Origin: an uncultured Bradyrhizobium sp.
GTDB lineage: Bacteria; Pseudomonadota; Alphaproteobacteria; Rhizobiales; Xanthobacteraceae
Assembly: GCF_947648125.1 (NCBI RefSeq)
Contig: NZ_CANSMR010000029.1
Coordinates: 23,653-87,652, forward strand
DNA length: 64,000 bases
Direction: 5' to 3'
This document shows positions 25,879 through 38,805 of this stretch, in pieces; the first letter of the stretch is position 1, and each line of letters starts with the position of its first letter. The position numbers were made by a program, and so were the translations under genes. Under the pieces are notes generated by a model that had not been told where the DNA came from, ran no database searches, and saw only the letters and a list, made by a program, of their open reading frames with translations.

Positions 25879-25961
25879 CGTCATTGCGAGGAGCGAAGCG
25901 ACGAAGCAATCCACACTTTCTTCGCGGACAGATGGATTGCTTCGCTCCGCTCGCAATGACG
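25879..25961. repeat. Long palindromic repeat inside the kdp operon (family B)
   Basis: An imperfect palindrome of about 83 bp. The outer arms CGTCATTGCGAG and CTCGCAATGACG are perfect complements. Inner arms GGAGCGAAGC..GAAGCAATCCA and TGGATTGCTTCGCTCC pair again, leaving a short centre around TTTCTTCGCGGACAG. It fills the gap between kdpB and kdpC. Similar 'GTCATTGCGAGGAGCGAAGCG' elements are very common between genes in many Gram-negative genomes. Confidence 0.9.
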
Positions 25962-25968
25962 GTTCTGG

Positions 25969-28080
<2,112 letters not shown>

Positions 28081-28104
28081 GGAGGTCACTCCGGTCCAAT
28101 TCGA

Positions 28105-29808
28105 TCAGAACAGGGTATTGGCGTTCATTGCGAGGTGCTCGACGATCGGTCCGAGCGCCAGCGCCGGGAAGAAGGTGAGGCCGCCGATGATCAGGATGAC
28201 GCCGACGACGAGGCCGACGAACAGCCCGCCGGTCGTCGGGAACGTGCCGGCAGACGGCGGGTGCGACTTCTTCTCCGCGAGCGAGCCTGCGATAGCCATC
28301 GCCGGCACGATCATGAAGAAGCGGCCGACGAACATCGCGCAGGCGAGCGTCAGGTTGTAGAAGAAGGTGTTGCCGGTGAGGCCCGCGAACGCCGAGCCGT
28401 TATTGCCGGTCGCGGACGTGTAGGCATACAGCACCTCGGTGAAGCCGTGCGGGCCGGCATTGGCCATCGACGCCACCGCCGACGGCAACACCACGCCGAC
28501 CGCGGTCCAGCCGAGATACATCAGCGGCAGCACCAGGATCGCAAGCATCGCCATCTTGACCTCGCGCGCCTCGATCTTCTTGCCGACATATTCCGGCGTG
28601 CGGCCAACCATCAGGCCTGCAACGAAGATCGAGATGATCACGAAGATGAGCATACCGTAGAGACCGGCGCCGACGCCGCCGACGATGATCTCGCCGAGCT
28701 GCATGTTGATCAGCGGGATCATGCCGCCGAGTGCGGTGAAACTGTCATGCATGGCATTGACCGCGCCGCACGACGCGGCAGTGGTGACCACGGCGAACAG
28801 CGAGGATGCAACGATGCCGAAGCGCACCTCCTTGCCCTCCATGTTGCCGCCGGTCAGGCCGAGCGCCTGCAACATCGAGGTGCCGTTGGCTTCTGACCAG
28901 TACGCTACGGTGACACCTGCGAGGAACAGGACACCCATCACCGCGAGGATGGCCCAGCCCTGGCGCTCATTGCCGACCATGCGGCCGAACACGTTGGTCA
29001 GCGCGGCGCCGAGCGCAAAGATCGAGACCATCTGGATGAGGTTCGACAGCGCGGTCGGGTTCTCGAACGGATGCGCGGCATTGGCGTTGAAGAAGCCACC
29101 GCCATTGGTGCCGAGCATCTTGATCGCAACCTGCGATGCCACCGGCCCGAGCGCGATGGTCTGCTTGCCGCCTTCCAGCGTGGTGGCGTCGACATAGGCG
29201 CCGAGCGTCTGCGGCATGCCCTGCGAGACCAGGAACAGCGCATAGACGATGCAGATCGGCAGCAGGACGTAGAGCGTGCAGCGCGTGACGTCGACCCAGA
29301 AATTGCCGACCGTGCGCATCGACGAACGAGTGAAGCCGCGGATCAGCGCCATCGCCAGCGCGATGCCGGTCGCCGCCGACAGGAAGTTCTGGTGGGTCAG
29401 GCCCAGCATCTGGACCAGATAGGACAGCGTGCTCTCGCCGCCGTAGTTCTGCCAGTTGGTGTTGGTGATGAAGGAGATCGCGGTGTTGAAGGAGAGATCC
29501 TCTGATACCGCGGTCTGGCCGGCCGGGTTGAACGGCAGCACCGCCTGCAGCCGCATCAGGCCGTAAATGAGGGCGAAGCCGCCGACATGGAACAGGAGCA
29601 TGGCAACCGTATAGGTCAGCCAGTGCTGCTCGCGCCGCTCGTCGACGCCGCCGACCCAGTAGATGCCGCGCTCGACCGGGCGCAGCACGGGCGAGAGGAA
29701 GGTGTGCTCGCCGTTGAACACGCGGGTCATGTACCAGCCGAGCGGCTTGACCAGCGCGACCACGATCGCGCAAAACAGAATAATTTGAATCCAGCCGATG
29801 ACGGTCAT
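28105..29808 (-). CDS. kdpA: Potassium-transporting ATPase subunit A
   Basis: KdpA is the channel-like, potassium-binding subunit. The 567-residue polytopic protein begins [20 protein letters not shown]. Selectivity-filter-type loops of the Trk/Ktr/KdpA superfamily are visible: [31 protein letters not shown] and [16 protein letters not shown]. The ATG at 29808 lies four bases after the stop of a 34-codon reading frame that separates it from kdpF, an unusual insertion in this operon. Confidence 0.96.
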   Translation of the reverse strand: MTVIGWIQIILFCAIVVALVKPLGWYMTRVFNGEHTFLSPVLRPVERGIYWVGGVDERREQHWLTYTVAMLLFHVGGFALIYGLMRLQAVLPFNPAGQTAVSEDLSFNTAISFITNTNWQNYGGESTLSYLVQMLGLTHQNFLSAATGIALAMALIRGFTRSSMRTVGNFWVDVTRCTLYVLLPICIVYALFLVSQGMPQTLGAYVDATTLEGGKQTIALGPVASQVAIKMLGTNGGGFFNANAAHPFENPTALSNLIQMVSIFALGAALTNVFGRMVGNERQGWAILAVMGVLFLAGVTVAYWSEANGTSMLQALGLTGGNMEGKEVRFGIVASSLFAVVTTAASCGAVNAMHDSFTALGGMIPLINMQLGEIIVGGVGAGLYGMLIFVIISIFVAGLMVGRTPEYVGKKIEAREVKMAMLAILVLPLMYLGWTAVGVVLPSAVASMANAGPHGFTEVLYAYTSATGNNGSAFAGLTGNTFFYNLTLACAMFVGRFFMIVPAMAIAGSLAEKKSHPPSAGTFPTTGGLFVGLVVGVILIIGGLTFFPALALGPIVEHLAMNANTLF

Positions 29809-29812
29809 TGCG

Positions 29813-29917
29813 TCATACCTTTCGAATGGGTGCGAAGCGCAGCAGCGACGCGAGCATCCCGAGCAACAGCCCGGTCAGCACCGCGTCGGCGAACAGAATT
29901 GTGCAAAGCGCGAGCAT
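29813..29917 (-). CDS. 34-residue hydrophobic small protein between kdpF and kdpA
   Basis: An uninterrupted 34-codon frame fits exactly between the kdpF stop (9 bp upstream) and the kdpA start (4 bp downstream). It encodes [20 protein letters not shown] followed by [14 protein letters not shown]. That gives one or two hydrophobic helices ending in a positively charged tail, as expected of a small inner-membrane protein with its C-terminus inside. The ribosome-binding site is weak (GGCGGCTCGG before ATG), so coupling to kdpF termination is likely if it is translated. I do not recognise the family. It could be chance, but its fit between two coding genes argues for translation. Confidence 0.5.
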   Translation of the reverse strand: MLALCTILFADAVLTGLLLGMLASLLRFAPIRKV

Positions 29918-29926
29918 CCGAGCCGC

Positions 29927-30016
29927 CTAGAAGCGTTCGGGCCGCAGCAATGCGTAGGTGAGGTAGAACAGCAGGCCGAGCGAGACGAGGCCAGCGAGCG
30001 AGTAATCGAAGATCAT
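29927..30016 (-). CDS. kdpF: Potassium-transporting ATPase subunit F
   Basis: A 29-residue single-helix peptide, MIFDYSLAGLVSLGLLFYLT followed by YALLRPERF. It ends in the YALLRPERF signature that defines KdpF. KdpF stabilises the KdpFABC complex in the membrane. GGGAGGCGGCG precedes the ATG at 30016 at normal spacing. It sits 11 bp after another tiny open frame and 9 bp before a 34-codon frame. Confidence 0.93.
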   Translation of the reverse strand: MIFDYSLAGLVSLGLLFYLTYALLRPERF

Positions 30017-30027
30017 CGCCGCCTCCC

Positions 30028-30108
30028 TTACAGCCGTTCGCAGGCGTAGGCGTAGCCGATGCCGGCCGCGAAGAAGCCGATCGCGAGCGCCGCCATGAGA
30101 ATGTCCAT
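30028..30108 (-). CDS. 26-residue small membrane protein leading the kdp operon
   Basis: The first reading frame of the kdp transcript encodes MDILMAALAIGFFAAGIGYA then YACERL. It is a single membrane helix ending in CERL. Short frames with a similar 'GFF....Y...CERL' ending precede kdpF in other bacteria as I recall, usually annotated hypothetical; that recollection needs a search. TAGGAG lies just upstream of two tandem ATGs (30111 and 30108). The stop is 11 bp before the kdpF start. The function is unknown; a structural partner of the pump or a leader peptide are both possible. Confidence 0.6.
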   Translation of the reverse strand: MDILMAALAIGFFAAGIGYAYACERL

Positions 30109-30262
30109 CATGAGAGACTCCTATGCATCCGAGGGGCGCGGGACGACCGTATAAGGGCGCCGCGCCGGATGACGGGTGAGGTGCCATCCGAGGCATAGGT
30201 TTTCGAGAGGTGGCGCATAAGGACGTTATAGGAATCCTATAAGTGGCGATCCGGTCTCCGCC

Positions 30263-30379
30263 GTCGTCCTGGCGAAAGCCAGGACCCGTACGCCGCGGCT
30301 TCAGGAAACGGCACGCGGATAGACATTGAGCCTGCAATCGACGGCAGTGGTAATGGGTCCTGGCTTTCGCCAGGACGAC
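30263..30379. repeat. Inverted-terminal palindromic repeat, family C copy 1
   Basis: GTCGTCCTGGCGAAAGCCAG (continuing GACCC) at the left is the inverse complement of the right end, GGGTCC then TGGCTTTCGCCAGGACGAC at 30361-30379. Each end also forms its own CCTGGC..GCCAGG hairpin. The roughly 70-bp centre is unlike that of the second copy at 44988-45109. It lies in the 395-bp gap between the kdp leader frame and the gene at 30504. The rest of that gap (30109-30262 and 30380-30503) shows no other feature I can name; the kdp promoter must lie in its left part. Confidence 0.88.
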
Positions 30380-30503
30380 AGGTGTTCCATCCTTATGGAA
30401 TCCCTATATCTCCACCCCTCGCCTCATCTCGTTTTCAAATGGCGGTCCGGCCATTTTGAGCCTGCGGCCAATACCTTGGGCCGTGCTTCGACGAGACGAC
30501 GTC

Positions 30504-30968
30504 ATGTCAGTGCTATCCCAACACACCTCCGGCGACCTGGGCGACCGGCTGCGCGACGCCTACACTGTCACCGCCGAGTTCATGGCCGACATCATCAGCC
30601 AGACCTGCCGGCGTTTTCCCTCGACTGGACAGAGCGGCAAGAGCGCCCGTGTCGAGCGCCTGATCCAGTCCGGCGCCTGGACTGATGCAGCGATCGCGCT
30701 GCTTGACCTCGAGCTGCCGCAATGGCAGATCCGCCGCCTGGTCTATGACGAGGGCGAGTGGTACTGCGCGCTGTCGCGCGAACGCGAGTTGCCCGACTGG
30801 CTCGACCAGTCGATCGAAACCCGCCATGTGGATCTCGCGCTCGCGATTCTTAGCGGCTTCGTCGAGGCGCAGCGGATCTCGACGCCCGAGAACCGCACCA
30901 GCGTCCCGACCGTCCGTCGCAACGCCAGCCCGCTCTACGAGCCGCTGTTCGTCGACAATATCGGCTGA
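30504..30968 (+). CDS. Conserved hypothetical protein, 154 aa
   Basis: I do not recognise a named family. The protein (MSVLSQHTSGDLGDRLRDAY at the start) is soluble and helical. It has a middle segment with alternating hydrophobics (AAIALLDLELPQWQIRRLVY) followed by DEGEWYCALSRERELPDWLD, and a low-complexity polar tail. It looks like a cytosolic accessory protein. The ATG at 30504 was preferred over an in-frame start at 30456, whose extension is arginine-rich and looks non-coding. It is followed after 13 bp by a small membrane protein on the same strand. Confidence 0.6.
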   Translation: MSVLSQHTSGDLGDRLRDAYTVTAEFMADIISQTCRRFPSTGQSGKSARVERLIQSGAWTDAAIALLDLELPQWQIRRLVYDEGEWYCALSRERELPDWLDQSIETRHVDLALAILSGFVEAQRISTPENRTSVPTVRRNASPLYEPLFVDNIG

Positions 30969-30981
30969 TGGCGGCGCCGTC

Positions 30982-31257
30982 GTGAACGCGAAACAACTGC
31001 CGCAGCAGCTGCAGTCGGTCCAGGTCATGGTCCGGTTCGGTTTCCGGCTTGCCATCATGATCGGCTTTGCCATGTTCGCCGGCGCAGGCTTTGGCAGGGG
31101 CCTCGTCACGCTATTGTGGATGTCGGCCGTGATCTGCGCGTTCGTCGGGATCGCCAAACGCGAGATGCCGTTCGCCGCAAATCTCAATCACTGGGACGAG
31201 ATGACCGCCTACGTCGCGCTGTGTGCGCTCGGGACCGGCATCGTCCAGCACATCTGA
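30982..31257 (+). CDS. Small two-helix membrane protein, 91 aa
   Basis: The GTG at 30982 (VNAKQLPQQLQSVQVMVRFG) opens a 91-residue protein. Hydrophobic segments lie at about residues 22-40 (LAIMIGFAMFAGAGFGRG), 42-55 (VTLLWMSAVICAFVG) and 74-88 (MTAYVALCALGTGIVQ). The family is not recognised. It begins 13 bp after the preceding gene and ends 116 bp before the next. The GTG start has no strong ribosome-binding site, so the exact start is uncertain. The three small genes from 30504 to 31628 may form one unit. Confidence 0.5.
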   Translation: MNAKQLPQQLQSVQVMVRFGFRLAIMIGFAMFAGAGFGRGLVTLLWMSAVICAFVGIAKREMPFAANLNHWDEMTAYVALCALGTGIVQHI

Positions 31258-31373
31258 AATCATCCCTGAAAAATCCTATGCCGCTCCTATGAAGTCGGCC
31301 GTCCGCCGCGCTCGATTTCATATCCGGCAAGACAGACATTGAACGCGTGACTTCCATCTTAAGGACTGCAATC

Positions 31374-31628
31374 GTGAAACTCGTCGAACCTCCCTCGTGT
31401 AGCGCAGCGTCCACCATTGTCTTCATCGGCCGCAACCAGCGCGGCCAGTGGGTCGCCCAGCAGCAGAACGGCCTCTATGGCGGCCTGTTCGTCAACCGCG
31501 CCCAGGCCGTCAAATACGCGCTGTTCGAGAACGGCCAGCACCCCGAAATGATCGTCGAGCTGTCGCGCGAGCTCGAGCTCGATATGCGCGGCGAGACCGC
31601 GCCCCTCCCCGCAAGCCGCGTGGCCTGA
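31374..31628 (+). CDS. Conserved hypothetical protein, 84 aa
   Basis: The GTG at 31374 is preceded by TTAAGGACTGCAATC, a good ribosome-binding site. It gives a small soluble protein containing STIVFIGRNQRGQWVAQQQN and GLFVNRAQAVKYALFENG. A beta-hairpin followed by a helix is suggested, ending in an acidic helix (IVELSRELELDM). The pattern recalls small rhizobial proteins of unknown function. It ends eight bases before the DapA-like gene, so the two are probably co-transcribed and the small protein may serve with it. Confidence 0.6.
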   Translation: MKLVEPPSCSAASTIVFIGRNQRGQWVAQQQNGLYGGLFVNRAQAVKYALFENGQHPEMIVELSRELELDMRGETAPLPASRVA

Positions 31629-31636
31629 GCCACCCC

Positions 31637-32578
31637 ATGACTGCGAAAGTCACTTTGGAAACGGCTGCGAAGGCGGATTCGGCGGCATGGCTGTCGGGCT
31701 TCATCCCCGATCTTCCGACCCCCTTCAGCCACCTGGACGAGATCGACACTGATGCGTTCGGCCGGCTGTGCGAGCGTCAGATCGCGGCCGGCGCTTCGGC
31801 GCTGGTGGTCGGCGAGACCGCAGGTGAAAGCTCGACGCTCGAGCCATCCGAGCGCGCGCAGCTGGTTCACATCGCAGCCCACGTCGCGCGCAAGCGGGTC
31901 CGCATCATCGCCGGCGCCGGGTCGAACGCGACGGATCGCGCCGTTACGTTCACGCGCGCGGCGGAAGCGGCCGGCGCCGATGCCATCATCTCGGTCGTGC
32001 CGTATTACAACAAGCCGATGCCGCGGGGCATGGCGGCGCATTTCCGCGCCGTCGCCGCGGCCACGACATTGCCCGTGATCCTGCACGATATTCCCGCGCG
32101 GACGGTGAAAGGCCTCGCGGACGAGACGCTCGTTGAGCTCGCAGCATCGCCGCGCATCATTGGACTGCGAGATGGCAGCAGCGATGTCGCCCGCCTCAGG
32201 CGCCTGCGTCCACGCCTGCCGGCAACATTCCGGATGCTGACCGGCGACGACACCGTGTCGCTCGCCTATATGGCCGCCGGCGGTGACGGCTGCATCTCGT
32301 CGGTCTCGAACGTCGCGCCCGATTTGTGCGTGGCGGTGGCCCGGCATCTGCGTGAGGGCCGCCTGTATCAGGCGCGCGAGCTGCATCGGCGGCTGGTCCC
32401 GCTCGCGACGCTGCTCGAGCGCGAGCACCCCGCCGCCCTGAAATTCGTACTGGCGCTGTTGGGGTTCATGCAGCCGGCGACGCGGCTGCCGATCGTTCAG
32501 CTCAACGGACCGGCGAAGGCCGAGATCGCGCAGGCGATGACTGAAATCGCCGACGAATATCTGGCCGTCGCGCACTGA
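31637..32578 (+). CDS. DapA/NAL-family protein lacking the Schiff-base lysine
   Basis: The 313-residue TIM-barrel protein belongs to the dihydrodipicolinate synthase/N-acetylneuraminate lyase family. It shows PDLPTPF, ETAGESSTLEPSERAQL, GAGSNATDRAV and VVPYYNKPMPRG. In the family a Lys in 'IIGiKe' forms a Schiff base with pyruvate; here the segment reads RIIGLRDGSS, with Arg178 in its place. The catalytic Tyr of 'YNVPSRTG' is also changed, reading HDIPARTV (His150). So it is unlikely to make tetrahydrodipicolinate by the known mechanism. The true dapA is presumably elsewhere. The ATG at 31637 follows the preceding small gene by 8 bp. Confidence 0.8.
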   Translation: MTAKVTLETAAKADSAAWLSGFIPDLPTPFSHLDEIDTDAFGRLCERQIAAGASALVVGETAGESSTLEPSERAQLVHIAAHVARKRVRIIAGAGSNATDRAVTFTRAAEAAGADAIISVVPYYNKPMPRGMAAHFRAVAAATTLPVILHDIPARTVKGLADETLVELAASPRIIGLRDGSSDVARLRRLRPRLPATFRMLTGDDTVSLAYMAAGGDGCISSVSNVAPDLCVAVARHLREGRLYQARELHRRLVPLATLLEREHPAALKFVLALLGFMQPATRLPIVQLNGPAKAEIAQAMTEIADEYLAVAH

Positions 32579-32697
32579 GCATGCCGCAACGCAGGCCATC
32601 GCAATGCACAATGGGACCTGCGCACGGCGTCGGTGACACCGCGCCATATTGAGGTTCCGGAACGGCGCCCCATATCCACGGCAAGGGAGTGCTTGCC

Positions 32698-34095
32698 GTG
32701 CAGACCTTCAAGGCGGCTCTCGTTGTGGCGATCGCCCTGGTCGCTCTGGTTGTTTCCATTGGTCCCGGTACGGCCGCGGACAACAACCGTCTTGCCCTGA
32801 CCATTTCAATCGATGGCGCGATCGGGCCGGCATCGGCCAGCTACGTCAAGGATGGCCTGGCGAAGGCCGCCGAGCGGCACGCCGAGATCGTCATTCTGCG
32901 CCTGAATACGCCGGGCGGTCTCAGCACCAGCATGCGCGAGATCATCACCGACGTGCTGGCCTCGCCCGTTCCCGTCGTCGGCTATGTTGCGCCCTCCGGC
33001 GCCCATGCCGCGAGCGCCGGGACCTACATTCTCTATGCGACCCATCTCGCGGCGATGGCGCCCGGCACCAATATCGGCGCCGCGACGCCGGTGCAGATCG
33101 GTGGCCCGATGCCGGGTCTGCCTGGCAGCACCCCGGACAAGGACGGCAAGGACCAGAAGGACGGCGGCAACCCGTCCACGGCCAAAGATACCATGACGGC
33201 GAAGGTGACGAACGATGCCGTTGCCTTCATCCGCAGCCTCGCCGAACTGCGTGGCCGCAATGCCGACTGGGCCGAGAAGGCGGTCCGCGATGCCGCCACC
33301 CTCTCCACCAGCGCCGCGTTGCAGGCCCATGTCATCGAGTTCACCGCGCATGATCCGACCGACCTGCTCAGGCAAATCGACGGCCGGACGGTGGAGCTCG
33401 CCGGCGGCAAGACCCAACGCCTGGCGACGAAGGACGCCGTGATCGAAGCCATCGATCCGACCTGGATCTCGCGCGTGCTTGCGGTGATCACCGACCCCAA
33501 CATCGCATTCGTTCTCCTGATGGTCGGCGTCTACGGCCTGATCTTCGAATTCATGTCCCCCGGCGCCGTGGCGCCCGGAGTTGTCGGCACGATCTGCCTG
33601 CTGCTCGGGCTCTACGCGCTCAACATGCTGCCGATCAACTACGCCGGCTTCGCCCTGATGCTGGTCGGGATGGCGCTGCTCGCGATCGAAGCCTTCAACC
33701 CGACCGTCGTGATCGGCCTCGGAGGAATAGTTGCCTTTGTCCTCGGAGCCGCCATGCTGTTTCGGATCGAGGCGCCCGGATATCGGCTGTCATGGCCGCT
33801 GGTCGGCATCGTGGCGGCGATGTTTGCTGGCCTCATCCTGGTCGTGCTCGGGGCACTGCGCCGCGCGCGCAACGGTCCGCTGCGGACAGGTGCGCAAGCC
33901 ATGCGCGGGCTACCGGCCGAGGTGCTCGACTGGTCCGAGACCACGGGTCACGTCTTCACCAATGGAGAACGCTGGCAGGCGCGTGGCACCGAGGCGTTCA
34001 AGACCGGAGAGACGGTCGAGGTGGCCAACATCGTCGATTTGACGCTGGTGGTGCGGCGTGCGCCGGCTTCCGCCGGCGAAGGAGGTACAGCATGA
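32698..34095 (+). CDS. nfeD: NfeD-family membrane serine protease (long form)
   Basis: The long-form NfeD protein has a signal/anchor segment (about 5-28), a ClpP-like serine-protease domain (about 35-230) with [14 protein letters not shown] and [11 protein letters not shown] carrying the nucleophile Ser, then four or five membrane helices (about 262-390), and a C-terminal OB-fold NfeD domain. Such proteins partner stomatin/slipin proteins and cleave them or other membrane targets. The GTG at 32698 was chosen because GGGAG lies nine bases upstream; an in-frame GTG at 32689 would overlap that site. Its stop overlaps the slipin start, the classic nfeD-slipin pair. Confidence 0.9.
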   Translation: MQTFKAALVVAIALVALVVSIGPGTAADNNRLALTISIDGAIGPASASYVKDGLAKAAERHAEIVILRLNTPGGLSTSMREIITDVLASPVPVVGYVAPSGAHAASAGTYILYATHLAAMAPGTNIGAATPVQIGGPMPGLPGSTPDKDGKDQKDGGNPSTAKDTMTAKVTNDAVAFIRSLAELRGRNADWAEKAVRDAATLSTSAALQAHVIEFTAHDPTDLLRQIDGRTVELAGGKTQRLATKDAVIEAIDPTWISRVLAVITDPNIAFVLLMVGVYGLIFEFMSPGAVAPGVVGTICLLLGLYALNMLPINYAGFALMLVGMALLAIEAFNPTVVIGLGGIVAFVLGAAMLFRIEAPGYRLSWPLVGIVAAMFAGLILVVLGALRRARNGPLRTGAQAMRGLPAEVLDWSETTGHVFTNGERWQARGTEAFKTGETVEVANIVDLTLVVRRAPASAGEGGTA

Positions 34096-34853
34096 TGCTT
34101 GATTATTTCACCTATGCGGCGGTCGTACTGCTTGTCATTATCTTCCTGACCCAGGCCGTGCGCGTCCTGCGCGAATACGAGCGCGGCGTCATCTTCACGC
34201 TCGGCCGCTTTACCGGGGTGAAGGGCCCGGGGCTCATCATCCTGATTCCGGTGGTGCAGCAGCTCGTGAAGGTCGATCTCAGGGTGATGGTGCAGGTGGT
34301 GCCGCCGCAGGACGTGATTTCCCGCGACAACGTCTCGGTCAAGGTCAACGCCGTCCTCTACTTCCGCATCGTCGATCCCGAGCGCGCCATCATCAAGGTC
34401 GGCGACTACATGGCTGCGACCAGCCAGCTTGCCCAGACCACGCTGCGCTCGGTGCTCGGCAAGCACGAGCTCGACGAGATGCTGGCGGAACGCGACAAGT
34501 TGAACGCCGATATCCAGGAGACCCTCGACAAGCAGACCGACGTCTGGGGCATCAAGGTCACCGCGGTCGAGATCAAGGATATCGATATCAACGAGACCAT
34601 GGTGCGGGCGATCGCCAAGCAGGCCGAGGCGGAACGGTTGCGGCGCGCCAAGGTGATCAATGCGATGGGCGAGCAGCAGGCCGCCGAGAAGCTCGTCGAG
34701 GCCGGCCGGATCCTCGCCCAGGAGCCGCAGGCGATGCAGCTCCGCTATTTCGCCGCGCTGCATGACATCGCCGGCGAACGCTCATCGACCGTGGTCTTCC
34801 CGCTCCCGATGAATCTGCTCGATCACCTGACGCGGCGAAGCGAAGCCACCTGA
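34092..34853 (+). CDS. Slipin (stomatin/prohibitin-type SPFH protein)
   Basis: This 253-residue protein has an N-terminal hairpin anchor (about 2-22) and an SPFH domain (about 25-180): [38 protein letters not shown] and [15 protein letters not shown] coiled coil follows (about 175-220: [20 protein letters not shown]). Slipins form membrane-scaffold oligomers and are cleaved by, or act with, NfeD proteases. GGAGGTACAGC precedes the ATG at 34092, which overlaps the nfeD stop. Its last 31 bp overlap the 3' end of a small minus-strand frame. Confidence 0.93.
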   Translation: MMLDYFTYAAVVLLVIIFLTQAVRVLREYERGVIFTLGRFTGVKGPGLIILIPVVQQLVKVDLRVMVQVVPPQDVISRDNVSVKVNAVLYFRIVDPERAIIKVGDYMAATSQLAQTTLRSVLGKHELDEMLAERDKLNADIQETLDKQTDVWGIKVTAVEIKDIDINETMVRAIAKQAEAERLRRAKVINAMGEQQAAEKLVEAGRILAQEPQAMQLRYFAALHDIAGERSSTVVFPLPMNLLDHLTRRSEAT

Positions 34854-35014
34854 CCCGGCTGATGCTTGGCCCGCCACGCCGGTCCCGGGCCGCGCATGTA
34901 ATGCGCCTCGGGCCGGTAGCCGCTGATCGGCTCCTCGCCGATCCAGGCGAGGAATTTGAGCATGCCCTCCGCGGCGCGACGCAGCAGGGCAGCGATCAAT
35001 GAAGCCGCGCGCAT
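34823..35014 (-). CDS. Small basic hypothetical protein, 63 aa
   Basis: A 63-codon frame starts with ATG one base beyond the stop of the next minus-strand gene (TGAGATG). It encodes [20 protein letters not shown] followed by [20 protein letters not shown] and a basic tail. The N-terminal half is an amphipathic helix; no family is recognised. The tight coupling to the upstream 91-residue gene supports it. Against it, its last 31 bp overlap the end of the slipin gene on the other strand, so the true stop or the gene itself could be wrong. Confidence 0.45.
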   Translation of the reverse strand: MRAASLIAALLRRAAEGMLKFLAWIGEEPISGYRPEAHYMRGPGPAWRAKHQPGQVASLRRVR

Positions 35015-35015
35015 C

Positions 35016-35291
35016 TCAGTAGTCCCACTTCTCGCCGAGCACGACCGGCGGGCGCGGATATTTCTCGGCATCGCCGCCGAGCAGGCCGACATGGAGATGG
35101 GTGCGCGCCCAATCCTCATGGCCGCGATGCAGCAGCAGCTCGTTGCGCAGCCGATGGATCTTGGCGGCGGCGATGGCGCGGTGGATGGTTCTGAAAGCGA
35201 GCCCGATCCGCCGGATCGTCCGCCGCAGCGTCGCCGGCATGGCGCCGGCCGAACCATGCGGCCGGGCATCGTGGTAATGGAGCAAGGTCAT
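35016..35291 (-). CDS. Conserved small basic protein, 91 aa
   Basis: The protein starts MTLLHYHDARPHGSAGAMPA. It has a central basic helix rich in Arg/His (TLRRTIRRIGLAFRTIHRAI) followed by LRNELLLHRGHEDWAR and a C-terminal PRPPVVLGEKWDY. No named family is recognised; short proteins of this kind occur in Bradyrhizobium genomes as I recall. AAGGTGGGAC precedes the ATG at 35291. The 260-bp gap between it and the divergent hsp20 gene must hold both promoters. Being divergent from the chaperone/protease pair suggests, but does not show, a stress role. Confidence 0.6.
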   Translation of the reverse strand: MTLLHYHDARPHGSAGAMPATLRRTIRRIGLAFRTIHRAIAAAKIHRLRNELLLHRGHEDWARTHLHVGLLGGDAEKYPRPPVVLGEKWDY

Positions 35292-35552
35292 GTCCCACCT
35301 TCCAGTCGGCGGCGCGCGCGAGCGCACCGCGTCACGGCAAAGATGCTGGGAAGGCCGTAGGAATTCGAGAGGGCCGGCAACCCTGTCACATAGCCGCGGC
35401 ATAAGCGGCCGGACGCGCCGGGCGGATCGCGGCCATGCCGCAAATCGCGAGATTTCGGACATTTTTAGCCTCGATCGGCGGCGCGAGGGGCCGGTTTACG
35501 GTCGGCAGCAAGACCGGTAACCTCGCCTGCCAATACGACGTGGAGACTTCCC

Positions 35553-35960
35553 ATGCGGCCCAAGGATCAGATCAACTGGATGCTGACGGATGCGATCGAG
35601 GCGCTCGCCCGCGCCGAACGGTTGCACCAGAGCTTCCTCAATTTGCACCCGCGCGGGGGCGGCAGCGAGCCGAGCTGGGAACCGCCGATGGACGTGATCG
35701 AGACCGAGGAGGAAATCCTGATCCTGGTCGCGCTGCCGGGGGTCGACCCCGACGAGGTCGAGGCCGCGCTCGACGGCGGCACGCTGGTGATTTCCGGCCG
35801 CCGCACCCTGCCCGCTGAGCTGCGCAACGCCCGCATCCTGCGCCTCGAGCTGCCGCAAGGCCGCTTCGAGCGCCGCATCACGCTGCCGACCGGGCGCTAC
35901 ACCATCAGCCGCTTTGCCGCGCATGGCTGCGTCGGCCTGCGGCTCGGAAAATCGAGCTGA
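35553..35960 (+). CDS. Hsp20/alpha-crystallin small heat-shock protein
   Basis: A 135-residue small heat-shock protein. The alpha-crystallin domain (about 45-130) shows the beta strands PMDVIETEEEILILVALPGV, DGGTLVISGRRTL and the LELPQGRFERRITLP segment, which matches the conserved 'P.G.FER.I.LP' region. Such chaperones bind unfolding proteins without ATP. The gene is followed after 11 bp by lon, so the holdase and the protease are probably co-expressed. The C-terminal IxI motif of many small heat-shock proteins is not obvious. Confidence 0.9.
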   Translation: MRPKDQINWMLTDAIEALARAERLHQSFLNLHPRGGGSEPSWEPPMDVIETEEEILILVALPGVDPDEVEAALDGGTLVISGRRTLPAELRNARILRLELPQGRFERRITLPTGRYTISRFAAHGCVGLRLGKSS

Positions 35961-35971
35961 GGGATTTCGAC

Positions 35972-38347
<2,376 letters not shown>

Positions 38348-38364
38348 CCGCTTCCCAATAGCAA

Positions 38365-38397
38365 AAGGGGCGTGCAGCGACCGCTGTCACGCCCCTT
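38365..38397. terminator. Hairpin terminator after lon
   Basis: AAGGGGCGTG (38365-38374) pairs perfectly with CACGCCCCTT (38388-38397) around a 13-base loop, and AAAA precedes it. There is no long T run on the plus strand, but the reverse complement would end in TTTT after the stem, so it may also serve the minus-strand gene that ends at 38438. Confidence 0.8.
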
Positions 38398-38437
38398 GAA
38401 CCCAGCGCATTCCGGAGCGGCCGATTCTCAGGTTTTC

Positions 38438-38716
38438 TCAGCTCTTGGCCATGCAGTCCGAGATATAGAACCAGCGGTCGTCGCCGGTCAGGCCCTTCTG
38501 CTTCACCTCTTTGCGGCAGGCCTTGAGCTTGGGCTTGTTGGCGCGCCACTGCTCCTTCATGGCCTTCAATTTCTCCATCGTGAGCTTGATCTTCGACGGC
38601 TTGGCGGTGGTGGTGGCCGCCGGTGCTGGTGTTGCCGGCGCCGCGGTCTGGGCCGACGCGGCATGAAGCCCGAGGGCGAGCAGCGCGGCGGCAAGGCAAA
38701 TCCGGGTGCGAAACAT
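38438..38716 (-). CDS. PsiF-like small secreted protein
   Basis: The 92-residue protein has a clear signal peptide (MFRTRICLAAALLALGLHAA, cleavage after SAQ) and then an Ala/Pro/Thr linker. Its C-terminal helix pair contains LKACRKEVKQKGLTGDDRWF and ends YISDCMAKS. The two Cys with 'C....K.KGL.GD.R..f...C' fit the PsiF repeat (PF07769), here once instead of the usual two. PsiF was named for phosphate-starvation induction in E. coli; its job is unknown. It stands alone between two terminal regions and is predicted periplasmic. Confidence 0.72.
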   Translation of the reverse strand: MFRTRICLAAALLALGLHAASAQTAAPATPAPAATTTAKPSKIKLTMEKLKAMKEQWRANKPKLKACRKEVKQKGLTGDDRWFYISDCMAKS

Positions 38717-38805
38717 TGAAATCCCCCAATCCGATTTCTGTTCATGAAATAGAGCGAATACCGCGGGCGCCGGGAATCGGCGGCCCGCGGCGATGATGGT
38801 CGCGA

